Shown: positions 35,690 through 47,965, counted from the stretch's first letter. The stretch is DNA of 64,000 nucleotides from Macrostomum hystrix (GCA_950097015.1 CATNEN010000003.1:11809501-11873500); one strand, 5' to 3'. Numbers and translations are program-made. Notes: generated by a model not told the origin, from the letters alone.

Positions 35690-37315
35690 CACTCCCTCTC
35701 ATCCCATCTAATCCTCTCTTATCCCATCCTATCCTATATTTTCCCATCCTATCCTATATTTTCCCATCCCATCCTCTCTTTTCCCATCTAATCCTCTCTT
35801 ATCCCATCCTCTCTTATCTCATCCATCCTCTCTTATCCCATCCATCCTCTCTTATCCCATCCATCCTCTCTTATCCCATCCATCCTCTCTTATCCCATCC
35901 ATCCTCTCTTATCCCATCCCATCCTCTCTTATCCCATCCTCTCTTATCCCATCCTCTCTTATCCCATCCTCTCTTATCCCATCCCATCCTCTCTTATCCC
36001 ATCCTCTCTTATCCCATCCTCTCTTATCCCATCCCATCCTCTCTTATCCCATCCTCTCTTATCCCATCCTCTCTTATCCCATCCTCTCTTATCCCATCCA
36101 TCCTCTCTTATCCCATCCCATCCTCTCTTATCCCATCCTCTCTTATCCCATCCTCTCTTATCCCATCCTCTCTTATCCCATCCATCATCTCTTATCCCAT
36201 CCCATCCTCTCTTATCCCATCCTCTCTTATCCCATCCTCTCTTATCCCATCCTCTCTTATCCCATCCCATCCTCTCTTATCCCATCCTCTCTTATCCCAT
36301 CCTCTCTTATCCCATCCTCTCTTATCCCATCCCATCCTCTCTTATCCCATCCCATCCTCTCTTATCCCATCCTCTCTTATCCCATCCTCTCTTATCCCAT
36401 CCCATCCTCTCTTATCCCATCCTCTCTTATCCCATCCTCTCTTATCCCATCCTCTCTTATCCCATCCCATCCTCTCTTATCCCATCCCATCCTCTCTTAT
36501 CCCATCCTCTCTTATCCCATCCCATCCTCTCTTATCCCATCCTCTCTTATCCCATCCTCTCTTATCCCATCCTCTCTTATCCCATCCCATCCTCTCTTAT
36601 CCCATCCCATCCTCTCTTATCCCATCCTCTCTTATCCCATCCCATCCTCTCTTATCCCATCCTCACTTATCCCATCCTCTCTTATCCCATCCCATCCTCT
36701 CTTATCCCATCCTCACTTATCCCATCCATCCTCTCTTATCCCATCCCATCCTCTCTTATCCCATCCTCTCTTATCCCATCCCATCCTCTCTTATCCCATC
36801 CTCACTTATCCCATCCTCTCTTATCCCATCCTCTCTTATCCCATCCCATCCTCTCTTATCCCATCCCATCCTCTCTTATCCCATCCCATCCTCTCTTATC
36901 CCATCCCATCCTCTCTTATCCCATCCTCTCTTATCCCATCCCATCCTCTCTTATCCCATCCTCACTTATCCCATCCTCTCTTATCCCATCCTCTCTTATC
37001 CCATCCCATCCTCTCTTATCCCATCCTCACTTATCCCATCCTCTCTTATCCCATCCTCTCTTATCCCATCCTCTCTTATCCCATCCTCTCTTATCCCATC
37101 CTCTCTTATCCCATCCCATCCTCTCTTATCCCATCCCATCCTCTCTTATCCCATCCCATCCTCTCTTATCCCATCCCATCCTCTCTTATCCCATCCTCAC
37201 TTATCCCATCCATCCTCTCTTATCCCATCCTCTCTTATCCCATCCTCTCTTATCCCATCCCATCCTCTCTTATCCCATCCTCACTTATCCCATCCATCCT
37301 CTCTTATCCCATCAA
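35690..37315. repeat. 1.6-kb minisatellite, CCCATCCTCTCTTAT unit
   Basis: About 100 copies of a 15-bp unit alternating with a 20-bp form (CCCATCCCATCCTCTCTTAT). The two forms occur in recurring patterns, so longer blocks were copied. The 602-codon open frame across it is a product of a unit divisible by three without stops. Confidence 0.97.
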
Positions 37316-37989
37316 ATCCTGTTTTCCTATTTTATCGTCTATTTTATCATCCCATTCTCGCGGATAGGAACCCATCTCATTGTATTCATTCGCATGAAAT
37401 CCTGTCCTATTTAGTCTACTCGCCTGAAAATCTCTCTGAACACATTGTATCCTTTTTTCTAGTCCTATTGATTTTTTCCTGAATTAAGCGTTCTATTTTT
37501 ATTGCTGTTCTCGCAATTATGCACCACCACATAATGACCTGAAACTCTAAAACCCTATCTTTCGCTAAAGAAACAGCTTTAAAGGCACATTGTTTGTTGT
37601 CGTCACAGGTGTTCTAGTGTTTAGTTCCACTATCTGACTGGCCTTAACACACACCCACACCATATAAGACTAAAGTTCATGGAAGAACTTTTCTGTCGTA
37701 ATTTCCTGTTTCTTCGTACTCAAAAAGCACACAACGGAATCTGCATTCCAAATTAAACGATAATTCTAGTGCTGACTGCATTCAGATTAGCCAAATATGG
37801 TCATTGGTCAGTTCTATTGCATTTAATTACAATAAGTATACAAAAACCTCTGCTCCTTGTATTTTGGGTCGCGAATAACAGGAAATTGTGATTAATTTTC
37901 TAAAAAATATCTTTAGCGAATGTCTAGTCTTGCTGGAAAATCTTCAAGAAAATATAAATATTAAAAGCTTTCAATTAAACGACAGTTTA
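37316..37989. other. Intergenic DNA
   Basis: No gene or mobile element was recognised. Confidence 0.4.
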
Positions 37990-38082
37990 AGGAGTTGTAG
38001 CAAAGTGGTAAGAGCATCGGTCTCACGACTTGACGGTAGGGGGTTCGATTCCCGACTCTTACTGGAACAATTTGTCCTTTTT
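37990..38082 (+). mobile_element. SINE-A copy 4, tRNA-like head only
   Basis: It begins GGAGTTGTAGCAAAGTGGTA (A box), has GGGGGTTCGATTCCCGACTC (B box) and ends a few bases into the SINE-A body (TGGAACAATTTGTCC). A tRNA acceptor stem could pair weakly, but the D and anticodon stems do not form, so it is a SINE head or tRNA-like relic, not a tRNA gene. Confidence 0.75.
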
Positions 38083-38118
38083 CTCCACTTTGCTCCGCTT
38101 TTGGAATCGTCAGTTTTC

Positions 38119-38442
38119 TCAGAAACTTTGTCGACGACATCCGCTTAACGTGCTGGAGTTTTGTTCAATTGCTCGAACGACTTTAACGAGGCCGCTGGGC
38201 TTTGATGCCGAAAGCCGTTGCTGCTGCTGCTGCTGCTGATGCTGCTTTTGCCGCTGAAATCCTTCAGATTCTTGCAAGTGAAGCTTGCTACGGATTCTTT
38301 GTCGGGCCTGTTCTACGAATCTGTCGTCGCTTCCTTTGGAGCTTCTAGTCAGAGGCGAGATTAGGCACAAGATGAAAAATGAGCACATGAATATGCAATC
38401 CAGGATTAGCACTGTCACAATGAGTAGGTTGCTTAACTCCAT
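38119..38442 (-). CDS. Possible small single-pass membrane protein with Gln run (107 aa)
   Basis: No family was recognised. From the ATG at 38442, whose context ACCATGG is ideal, the frame gives a short N-terminus (MELSN). A hydrophobic segment of about 25 residues follows (LLIVTVLILDCIFMCSFFIL), then a basic tail with RQRIRSKLHLQES, seven consecutive Gln and LSASKPSGLVKVVRAIEQ. This is what a type III or signal-anchor protein with a cytosolic tail would look like. The frame can be extended upstream to 38508, but with poorer context. The Gln run, also seen in the three well-supported neighbouring genes, and the better codon composition are the main support. It is divergent to the LRR gene about 800 bp away. 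It could instead be one exon of a longer gene or a chance frame. Confidence 0.42.
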   Translation of the reverse strand: MELSNLLIVTVLILDCIFMCSFFILCLISPLTRSSKGSDDRFVEQARQRIRSKLHLQESEGFQRQKQHQQQQQQQRLSASKPSGLVKVVRAIEQNSSTLSGCRRQSF

Positions 38443-39239
38443 GGTATTAACGCAGTAAATCATTTCTGCTAACTTGTAGATTGACTTTATTGGCATTCTA
38501 ACGGTCAATTAGATATCTATGGCTTAAACCGTACTCGTTTTTAAAGTGCAAAGGCTTAAATTTTAGAAAACTTATCGAAAAATATTCGATTGAACTACAA
38601 AACAAGTAAACAAAACGAATTTTTTTAAATTATGTTTTTTGTGTGTTAAATTCTTTTTTTTTAATTCATGTCTCGAACCTTGTTTTTCTCCAACTTTTTC
38701 TGCTCCGGAGACAGAACAGGTTGACACACAGGTTCAGCTTACTTACGAAACTAACAGTTTTGAAAACTGGTTCAATTTAACGGAAGTTGTCCTTGTTTTC
38801 ACCTGTGCAGTGCATCTGCCCCAATGTGCTTTATGGCTGTTTCACACTGGAAAAATTCAGAACAAAGACAGTCAAGCAGTCACGCTTGCACTGACTGGAG
38901 TCTTTGTCATTTCCTGGAAATTCCGGTCTCTGTTTCGTATTCAGTTTTTTTTTGCGTTGGGACGGAATTAGGCCATACATAAAGTTGGATGTACAATGGC
39001 CAATAGCAAACCAGAGGAAATCATGGCTTCAATCGGGGGTCTAAACTCCGCAGTGAATGTACAGTCTCCTCACGCAGCAATGGAATCCTACTAGCCAATA
39101 AGAACGGAGCTTCATCGATGTTCAAGCCAAGAGGGCTTTTTTAATATATTCTACTTGACAATAAGCATAAACCATGAAGCTAATTTATACTTTTCTCTAC
39201 GTTTTTAAGACCCAAGCAAAAGCAACTAAGAAGAAGACT

Positions 39240-42200
39240 ATGATTGATAGCCTGCTAATAAAATTATTCCTAGTGATAATTATTCAATTATCATTGCTGT
39301 CAAATGCATCTTTGATAGCTAAAGAAGTGAAGCAAAAATGTAGCCTAGAATCGACTACCTTGACTGGGACATTGTATCGACAAAGCCATTCTGGTAGATT
39401 AGAAGTCAGTGCTCAACAATTTGTAGTCAACGTCAACAAAAGTGCTAGCTCAGTCTCCACGTGCGACATCTCAGATTTGAGACGACTGCAAGTGTTTATC
39501 CGTGATAAGCCTGTGGCTGGAGATCAGCTCATGTCTATGGCAAAACTGTTAGAGAAGGCCACAGCAACGAAGTCTCTACTAATAGAAGGTCCAACACGGG
39601 TTCTGAAACGACTGGTCTCATTGCAACTCATGCCAAATATTTCTTTTCTAAGTGTAGCTTGCACTGACAGAGATATTGACAGTTTGTATCCGATCGGAGC
39701 AGATACTAGTCGAGCCAGTCGCCTAGCAACTATTGATTTGTACTCTTGCTTATGGACTAACGACAGGAAATATTCGAGTCCAGCATTGCTGTCTAATCTG
39801 CCGGAACTGGTGTCTGCCAAGTTGGATCGGGTCAAGCTTATTAACCTGCGAGTTGGACATTTCACTGGCTTGCCAATTCTGCGCTACCTATATCTGACTA
39901 GATGCGATCTAATTAGTTTTGATTCTGGTTCACTGGATGAATTGCAGGTATGAACTAACACGAAAGTCTTTGCTTGGTGAATTTAATTTTTAATTTATCC
40001 TATTAGTTTGTATAATTATCCCCCCTCAGACTCAAAAATAAGAGTTCTTGCACCAAGGGGTGAGTGGCAGAGCGATTAACGCTTTTGCACCGAGGTCCCT
40101 GAGCTCGATTCCGCGGCGAGGCCACATTCATTTGGGGCGCAGCCGCGGAGAGAAGGCTTGGGGGCTTGTCGTGCAATTTGATTCCTTAAGGGCCAACCAA
40201 CCTCCAAGGCACAGTGAGAGTGTACACTGCCTGGTGATGAGAAAGTCAGGGCAGATGTTACACACCAGTGTGAGTGTGTGCCTGCGTACGGAATCTGTGT
40301 GCGTGTGTGCTCAGGAGTAACCTTATTATCATTATTAATTATGCTTGCAGAAACTAGTACATAAGGTATATTTGCCGACTTTCTCATCGTCAGACAGTTT
40401 ACAATCTCGCTGACGGCCCCCAAGGACGAAAATTGCATGACAAGTCGCCAAGCCTTCTCTCCGCGGCTGGGCCACAAATGAATTTGGCCTCGCTGCGGAA
40501 TCGAGCTTCAGGGACTTTGGTGCGAGAGGCAAACGCGTTAGACCGCTTAGCTACTCACCCACCATCCCTCAAGATGGGATGTTATCCACTTAGTTTGAAT
40601 ATAATCCCCTCAGTTTCAGATAATCCCTTCAGTTTGAGCATAATCCCCTCAGTTTCAGATAATCCTTCAGTTTCAGATAATCCCCTCAGTTTCAGATAAT
40701 CCCTTCAGTTTGAGCATAATCCCCTCAGTTTCAGATAATCCCCTCAGTTTCTGATAATCCCTTCAGTTTGAGCATAATCCCCTCAGTTTCAGATAATCCC
40801 CTCAGTTTCAGATAATCCCCTCAGTTTCAGATAATCCCTTCAGTTTGAGCATAATCCCCTCAGTTTCAGATAATCCCCTCAGTTTCAGATAATCCCCTCA
40901 GTTTCAGATAATCCCTTCAGTTTGAATATAATCCTATCAAATTTTAATACCGTCTTAATCGGAGCTGTCACGCGGATACGAACCAACGACCCTCGCTGCA
41001 TTTGTAACAATAGTTAGCTCCGTCATTGAATTAAGTATTTATTATTTGACTGCTACATAGTTTTAACGATGAATTCCTAAGAAAACCTTCCCAACCGCAA
41101 ATTTCCCCAGGCTCTGCAACATCTAACAATTAGCGACAATCCGGAGCTGAATCAGTTTCCTAGAAAAATATTTCAAAGCCTAACAAATTTAGAGAAGCTC
41201 AGTCTGACAAACAACGGCCTGCAGGACGTGTCCTCGGTGTTCAAAGGCGGCCAGTTGCAAGGATTGTCGCAGCTAGATTTAAGCGGCAATGATATCCGCT
41301 CCCTAGCAATGGACGCCTTCGAAGGCCTAGAAAATCTGCGCGCTCTCCTTCTTGGAGGCAATCGATTGTTGAAACTGGCACGCTCTGCCGATCTGTCATC
41401 CACACCAAGCTTAGCTCTGTGCTCGCTTCGCAGCCTGAAAGTATTCAAATTTGATGCCATTGAATTAAAAAACAAAACAGACAATGTCATTTGTAACAGA
41501 TTGGCTTTGAATAGCCGGTACGATGTGACCCTCATGCTGATGTCTGCCAGATTTCCGTCTACTTGTTCAGCTGGAAGCGGAGCCGGCTGGTGCCGTCGTC
41601 GACTTGAAGTTGTCAAGGAGCAGCATCCGATGGAGGTCAGGCTGGGGATGAGGTCTAGGAGGGTTTGAGTATTCGTGAGTCCTCAGATGAGTCCTCAGAC
41701 TTATGTTTGTAGTGGGATCTCATTCAATCATCAGAATGGGATCTCCTTAGATCATCAGTATGGGATCTCCTTAGATCATCAGAATGGGATCTCCTTAGAT
41801 CATCAGAATGGGATCTCCTTAGATCATCAGAATGGGATCTCCTTAGATAATCAGTATGGGATCTCCTTAGATAATCAGTATGGGATCTCCTTAGATCATC
41901 AGTATGGGATCTCCTTAGATCATCAGAATGGGATCTCCTTAGATCATCAGAATGGGATCTCCTTAGATAATCAGTATGGGATCTCCTTAGATAATCAGTA
42001 TGGGATCTCCTTAGATCATCAGTATGGGATCTCCTTAGATCATCAGAATGGGATCTCCTTAGATCATCAGAATGGGATCTCCTTAGATCATCAGTATGGG
42101 ATCTCCTTAGATCATCAGTATGGGATCTTCTTAGATCATTAGTATGGGATCTCCTTAGATCATTAGTATGAGATCTCCTTAGATCATCAGTATGGGATCT

Positions 42201-45169
42201 CCTTAAATCATCAGTTTGGGATCTCCTTAGACTCTTCAGTGTGGGATCTCCTTAGACTCTCGAGTTTGGATCTTCTTAGACTCTTGAGTTTGGGATCTCC
42301 TTAGACTCTTGAGTGTGGGATCTCCTTAGACTCTCGAGTTTGGATCTTCTTAGACTCTTGAGTTTGGGATCTCCTTAGACTCTTGAGTGTGGGATCTCCT
42401 TAGACTCTCGAGTTTGGGATCTCCTTAGACTCTTGAGTTTGGGATCTCCTTAGACTCTTGAGTGTGGGATCTCCTTAGACTCTTGAGTTTGGGATCTCCT
42501 TAGACTCTCGAGTGTGGGATCTCCTTAGACTCTCGTGTGTGGGATCTCCTTAGACTCTCGAGTGTGGGATCTCCTTAGACTCTCGAGTGTGGAATCTCGT
42601 TAGACTCTCGAGTGTGGGATCTCGTTAGACTCTCGAGTGTGGGATTTCCTTAGACTCTCGAGTGTGGGATCTCCTTAGACTCTCGAGTGTGGAATCTCGT
42701 TAGACTCTTGAGTTTGGGATCTCGTTAGACTCTCGAGTGTGGGATCTCGTTAGACTCTCGAGTGTGGGATCTCCTTAGACTCTCGAGTGTGGGATCTCCT
42801 TAGACTCTCGAGTGTGGGATCTCCTTAGACTCTTGAGTGTGGAATCTCGTTAGACTCTTGAGTGTGGGATCTCGTTAGACTCTTGAGTGCGGGATCTCCT
42901 TAGACTCTCGAGTGTGGGATCTCCTTAGACTCTTGAGTGTGGGATCTCCTTAGACTCTTGAGTGTGGGATCTCGTTAGACTCTTGAGTGTGGGATCTCCT
43001 TAGACTCTCGAGTGTGGTATTTTATTACACTCTAGGAGACTGGAAAGTCCCGATTTGACAGTATTATAAAAACGGTACATCCCTTTAAATCACTCAGTTA
43101 CCAATCGATGATAAGCTTCTGCCGCAGCAACAGCAGCATCAGCAGCAGCAGCAGCAGCAGAACAGTCCCAATATGGCTTTGCTGCTGATATTTGGCGCAA
43201 TTTGCGTTATCCACCTGATCGTCACCGGGACCCTGGCCTGTGTCTGCTGGCGAATGGTCGTCAGACGTCGAACAGAGCAGAGTCGACCTACTCGACGCCG
43301 ACGACAGGGCCAGCTGACGGTGGCAGCCGGTGGAGCGTCAAAGAAAGCCAACGGCGCCAGAGATTCCGACTGCTACGAGGCTGTGGACGGCTGCAGCGGT
43401 GGAGCTCTGATGGCAGCCGGTAGATCGGAGACTGACGCCGCTGTGGCCGCTCCTGTGCTCATCAGCTTCCGAGCTCGACCCGGCGATGAGCAGACAATGG
43501 GTGACGGTTAGTTGGAAAGAAGGAATTCTGATCCCCATCCTTAAATCTGATTCCCATCCCTGATTCTGATCCCCATCCCTGATTCTGATTCCCATCCCTG
43601 ATTCTGATTCCCATCCCTGATTCTGATTCCCATCCCTGATTCTGATTCCCATCCCTGATTCTGATCCCCATCCCTGATTCTGATTCCCATCCCTGATTCT
43701 GATCCCCATCCCTGATTCTGATTCCCATCCCTGATTCTGATTCCCATCCCTGATTCTGATTCCCATCCCTGATTCTGATTCCCATCCCTGATTCTGATTC
43801 CCATCTCTGATTCTGATCCCCATCCCTGATTCTGATTCCCATCCCTGATTCTGATTCCCATCCCTGATTCTGATTCCCATCCCTGATTCTGATCCCCATC
43901 CCTGATTCTGATTCCCATCCCTGATTCTGATTCCTATCCCTGATTCTGATCCCCATCCCTGATTCTGATTCCTATCCCTGATTCTGATTCCCATCCCTGA
44001 TTCTGATCCATCCGTGATTCTGATCCCCATCCCTGACTCTGATCCCCATCCGTGGTTCTGATCCCCATCCCTGATTCTGATTCCCATCCCTGATTCTGAT
44101 TCCCATCCCTGATTCTGATTCCCATCCCTGATTCTGATTCCCATCCCTGATTCTGATTCCCATCTCTGATTCTGATCCCCATCCCTGATTCTGATTCCCA
44201 TCCCTGATTCTGATTCCCATCCCTGATTCTGATTCCCATCCCTGATTCTGATCCCCATCCCTGATTCTGATTCCCATCCCTGATTCTGATTCCTATCCCT
44301 GATTCTGATTCCCATCCCTGATTCTGATCCATCCGTGATTCTTATCCCCATCCCTGACTCTGATCCCCATCCGTGGTTCTGATCCCCATCCCTGATTCTG
44401 ATCCCCATCCCTGATTCTGATTCCCATCCCTGATTCTGATTCCTATCCCTGATTCTGATTCCTATCCCTGATTCTGATCCCCATCCCTGATTCTGATTCC
44501 TATCCCTGATTCTGATTCCTATCCCTGATTCTGATTCCTATCCCTGATTCTGATTCCTATCCCTGATTCTGATCCCCATCCCTGATTCTGATTCCCATCC
44601 CTGATTCTGATCCATCCGTGATTCTTATCCCCATCCCTGACTCTGATCCCCATCCGTGGTTCTGATCCCCATCCCTGATTCTGATTCCTATCCCTGACTC
44701 TGATCCCCATCCCTGATTCTAATCCCCATCCCTAAATCTGCATGACCCTATCTCAAATTTTAATATCATTCCTAATTCCAATTATAACCCTTAAACCTGA
44801 TCCTCACTTTCAATTCTTATCCCCATCCCTAATTCTGATTAATATCCTCAGTTCGAACCCTGATCCTAATCCTAATTAGATCAGGTTCTAACCCTGATCC
44901 TAATTCTGATCATAATCCTCAATTTGAGTTGATCCTGATCCGTTTTCTTAGCCGCAATCCTGATACCCATCGAAAGTTTTGGTTTCGCCGGTCATAATAA
45001 GTACGATGAATAATTATTATCAAGCCAAGGAGCATTATTGAATAAAGCCAAGCTGCACTACTTGCAGTAGAAATATAAACATTCACACTCATTAATTTTA
45101 GACTTCGTGATTGAAAACGAGTTTCCTACGCGCGAGAAGACCTGCTATGAATTTAATGAGGATGCTTAG
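39240..45169 (+). CDS. Single-pass transmembrane leucine-rich-repeat protein (4 exons, about 559 aa)
   Basis: A probable cell-surface receptor or adhesion molecule; the ligand is unknown. Exons: 39240-39947, 41111-41635, 43128-43506 (or 43500), 45102-45169. Junctions are phase 0, 0 and 1, and the stop is TAG at 45167. Residues 1-25 are a signal peptide (KLFLVIIIQLSLLSNASL). The extracellular part contains leucine-rich repeats, clearest in LQHLTISDNPELNQFPRKIF, LEKLSLTNNGLQDVSSVF, LSQLDLSGNDIRSLAMDAF and LRALLLGGNRLLKL (about residues 220-340), then a Cys-containing cap. After ten Gln broken by one His (412-422) comes the transmembrane helix (about 427-450, ALLLIFGAICVIHLIVTG), a basic stop-transfer (RRRTEQ) and a tail of about 105 residues ending CYEFNEDA. 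An upstream in-frame ATG at 39174 would bury the signal peptide, so I prefer 39240. No named family could be assigned. Confidence 0.86.
40055..40342 (+). mobile_element. SINE-B copy 4, in LRR intron 1
   Basis: It begins GGGGTGAGTGGCAGAGCG (A box) and CTGAGCTCGATTCCGCGG (B box), runs through GGGGCGCAGCCGCGGAGAG and ends CTCAGGAGTAACC plus a TTATTATCATTATTA tail. The head resembles a Ser/Leu tRNA. It is in gene sense. Confidence 0.88.
40365..40564 (-). mobile_element. SINE-B copy 5, in LRR intron 1, inverted relative to copy 4
   Basis: A 5'-half copy with the head at 40564 and the same A and B boxes on the minus strand. With copy 4 it forms a tail-to-tail inverted pair separated by about 20 bp, so the intron RNA could fold into a long imperfect hairpin. 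Confidence 0.87.
40573..40935. repeat. 19-bp minisatellite in LRR intron 1, ATAATCCCCTCAGTTTCAG
   Basis: About 19 copies with a CCCTTCAGTTTGAGC variant recurring every few units. It starts about 10 bp beyond the SINE-B head. Confidence 0.95.
41720..43020. repeat. 1.3-kb minisatellite in LRR intron 2, two successive unit types
   Basis: Left part (to about 42225): 24-bp unit with GGGATCTCCTTAGATCATCA. Right part: 25-bp unit with GGGATCTCCTTAGACTCTCG and GAGTGT. Both share GGGATCTCCTTAGA. The array starts about 85 bp after the exon 2 donor and ends about 107 bp before exon 3. Confidence 0.96.
43530..44745. repeat. 19-bp minisatellite in LRR intron 3, ATTCTGATTCCCATCCCTG
   Basis: About 64 copies starting about 25 bp after the donor. 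Marker variants (GATCCATCCGTGATTCT and CATCCGTGGTTCTGATCC) recur near 44005, 44327 and 44605, showing block duplication of about 300 bp. Confidence 0.97.
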
Positions 45170-45330
45170 CTGGATGTCACTGTGAAATAATACTTGAAAA
45201 CTCGATCTAAACAACCAAGTTATGGCTTATTTATATTTTACTGTTACAACATAACTCTCTCTAGCTTGTTACAATTTCTGTACATCTCTATTCTATGCTA
45301 TTCTATACTATACGAATTTTATTATGTACA

Positions 45331-45336
45331 AATAAA
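45331..45336 (+). terminator. Poly(A) signal candidate of the LRR gene
   Basis: AATAAA 162 nt past the stop. A second AATAAA is at 45429-45434, just before the next minisatellite. Either would give a short 3' UTR. Confidence 0.5.
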
Positions 45337-45449
45337 CTATTTATTTAACGGGCGAACATATTTAAAACCTAAGTCCGTCCTACTGCACACTAGCTCTCAC
45401 TCGCAACTTTTAGTTTTGCTTTTATCTTAATAAAACATCAAATTAGAGA

Positions 45450-46940
45450 GGAGAGATGAAGTGAGAAAGGAGGTAGAGTGGGTGCGAGAGGAGAGAGAGT
45501 GGGTGAGAGAGGGCAGAGTGGGTTGGAGAGAGGAGAGTGTGTGAGAGAGGAGAGAGAGTGGGTGAGAGAGGGGAGAGTGGGTGAGAGGGGAGAATGGGTG
45601 AGAGAGGGGAGAATGGGTGAGAGAGGGGAGAGTGGGTGAGAGGGGAGAGTGGGTGAGAGAGGGCAGAGTGGGTTGGAGAGGGGAGAGTGGGTGAGAGAGG
45701 GGAGAATGGGTGAGAGAGGGGAGAGTGGGTGAGAGGGGAGAGTGGATGAGAGAGGGCAGAGTGGGTTGGAGAGGGGAGAGTGGGTGAGAGAGAAGAGAGA
45801 GTGGGTGAGAGGGGAGAGTGGATGAGAGAGGAGAGAGAGTGGGTGAGACAGGAGAGAGAGTGGGTGAGAGAGGAGAGAGAGTGGGTGAGAGAGGGGAGAG
45901 AGTGGGTGAGAGAGGGCAGAGTGGGTGAGAGGGGAGAGTGGGTGAGAGGGGAGAGTGGGTGAGAGGGGAGAGTGGGTGAGAGGGGAGAGTGGATGAGAGA
46001 GGAGAGAGTGGGTGAGACAGGAGAGAGAGTGGGTGAGAGAGGAGAGAGTGGGTGAGAGAGGAGAGAGAGTGGGTGCGAGAGGAGAGAGAGTGGGTGCGAG
46101 AGGAGAGAGAGTGGGTGAGAGAGGAGAGAGAGTGGGTGAGAGAGGGCAGAGTGGGTGAGAGGGGAGAGTGGGTGAGAGGGGAGAGTGGGTGAGAGGGGAG
46201 AGTGGGTGAGAGGGGAGAGTGGATGAGAGAGGAGAGAGTGGGTGAGACAGGAGAGAGAGTGGGTGAGAGAGGAGAGAGTGGGTGAGAGAGGAGAGAGAGT
46301 GGGTGAGAGAGGAGAGAGTGGGTGAGAGAGGAGAGAGTGGGTGAGAGGGGAGAATGGGAGAGAGAGGGGAGAGTGGGTCAGAGGGGAGAATGGGTGAGAG
46401 AGGGGAGAGTGGGTGAGAGGGGAGAGTGGGTTGGAGAGGGGAGAGTGGGTGAGAGGGGAGAGTGGGTGAGAGGGGAGAGTGGGCGAGAGGGGAGAGAGAG
46501 TCGGTAAGTGGGAGAGAGTGGGTGAGATAAGAGAGAGTGGGTGAGAGAGGGCAGAGTGGGTGAGAGGGGACAGTGGGTGAGAGGGGAGAGTGGGTGAGAG
46601 AGGAGAGAGAGTGGGTGAGAGAGGGCAGAGTGGGTGAGAGGGGAGAGTGGGTGAGAGGGGAGAGAGAGTGGGTGAGAGAGGGCAGAGTGGGTGAGAGGGG
46701 AGAGTGGGTGAGAGGGGAGAGTGGGCGAGAGGGGAGAGAGAGTCGGTAAGTGGGAGAGAGTGGGTGAGATAAGAGAGAGTGGGTGAGAGGGCAGAGAGAG
46801 TCGGTAAGAGGGAGAGAGTGGGTGAGAGGGCAGAGAGAGTCGGTAAGTGGGAGAGAGTGGGTGAGAGAAGAGAGAGTGGGTGAGAGAAGAGAGAGTGGGT
46901 GAGAGAAGAGAGAAAGGGGGTGAGAGGGAAGAGAGATAAC
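45450..46940. repeat. 1.5-kb purine-rich minisatellite, GAGAGTGGGTGAGAGAGGG unit
   Basis: About 80 copies of a 15-21 bp unit with variable GA runs. Variants such as GAGAGTCGGTAAGTGGGAGA recur near 46500, 46742 and 46840. Confidence 0.95.
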
Positions 46941-46975
46941 GGAGCGAGAGCAGTTTAAAGGTAGATTTTATTTAT

Positions 46976-47228
46976 GAGCTCGGTTGCAGCCTAGTGGTCA
47001 GAGCGTTGGACTCAGGACTTGGTGGTCGGGGGTTCGATTCCCGACTCCACTCGTAGCAAGACACTGAACTCTGCATTGCTTCAGTTCACCCACCAGTACC
47101 AAGGTTAGATTGGGTAATTGAGGGTGGGTGTGGCGTCCCCCAGTCCGTGGACTGAACAGCCGTACGCAGCCTTCAGATGCGCCGCGCAATTGCTGCGGCT
47201 GTGCTGTCGGCTGCACATGTTTAAACAA
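46976..47228 (+). mobile_element. SINE-A copy 3
   Basis: Head GGTTGCAGCCTAGTGGTC, B box GGGGGTTCGATTCCCGACTC, body CAGTTCACCCACCAGTACC and GGCTGTGCTGTCGGCTGCAC. It lacks part of the body after the B box compared with copy 2, and has no obvious A-rich tail. It starts about 36 bp after the end of the minisatellite. Confidence 0.88.
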
Positions 47229-47965
47229 TTATTAGTATATTGTTTATAAAGCTATATTAATAAACAATAAATTTAGGCTTGATACTTAGTCGAATTGTTT
47301 AAATCCAGGTGTCTGCTTGTATAAACAGCATCAAATCTATATAAAGCTCAGGTACATACGAGTCCAGTATTCTATACGGGTTAATTATTGCGACTTATAA
47401 AGGCTTAAGCTGTCTGTAAAATTACGGTATTTTTATCTAGCCAATATTGTGCAGTATCATATAGTAAATATCAGTTATGGTCCTGTGAATGCAGCATAAG
47501 CAGATACGAATCTAGCAGGCCAATGAGACATTGAATCCGAGCTCACACTCGATAACGTGCTCCTATATGTTTGAACGGATGGGATATCTTTTGCACACTC
47601 ATGCCCATTTTGGGGATAAGACACAGTATTAAGAAGGCCAGCTTATCTATGAAAAACTAGCTTATGAGTCAAGCCAAGTTCTCTCATACGGTTGCCTAAA
47701 TACATTTTGACCAAACAACCTAGAGGTCCCTAGGTTGGATTTGCTTGTGCTTACAAAGTTGGATTACTGCTGCATTAAGGTTTAGGTCAGGCAAAAGATT
47801 TGAGGCCAAATATAATTTTCTTGGAAATTCCCACAGATATGACGATTAAAATGCATTGTAAACACGTAGCATTTATCTAGCTTTTAGCTTGATTGTACGT
47901 CAAGCCAGTTTTTAGTGTAATAAATCTACTAGATTGTATTATTTATCATTTTATTGATTATCTTT
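47229..47965. other. Intergenic DNA upstream of the protocadherin gene
   Basis: No exon or repeat was recognised. The sequence is AT-rich. Confidence 0.4.

Noticed and set aside
35674-37482. 602-codon open frame of Ser/His/Pro/Leu repeats
   Set aside because: Translation of a 15/20-bp pyrimidine minisatellite; no start context, domain or unique sequence.
37990-38082. Functional tRNA gene
   Set aside because: A and B boxes are present, but the D and anticodon stems do not pair and the sequence continues into the SINE-A body.
43202-43423. Alternative plus-strand frame within LRR exon 3
   Set aside because: It overlaps the well-supported transmembrane exon in another frame and has no independent support.
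41675-44710. ISLDHQYG and RIRDGNQNQGWESESGM repeat frames
   Set aside because: Translations of LRR intron 2 and intron 3 arrays; the flanking exons join in phase without them.
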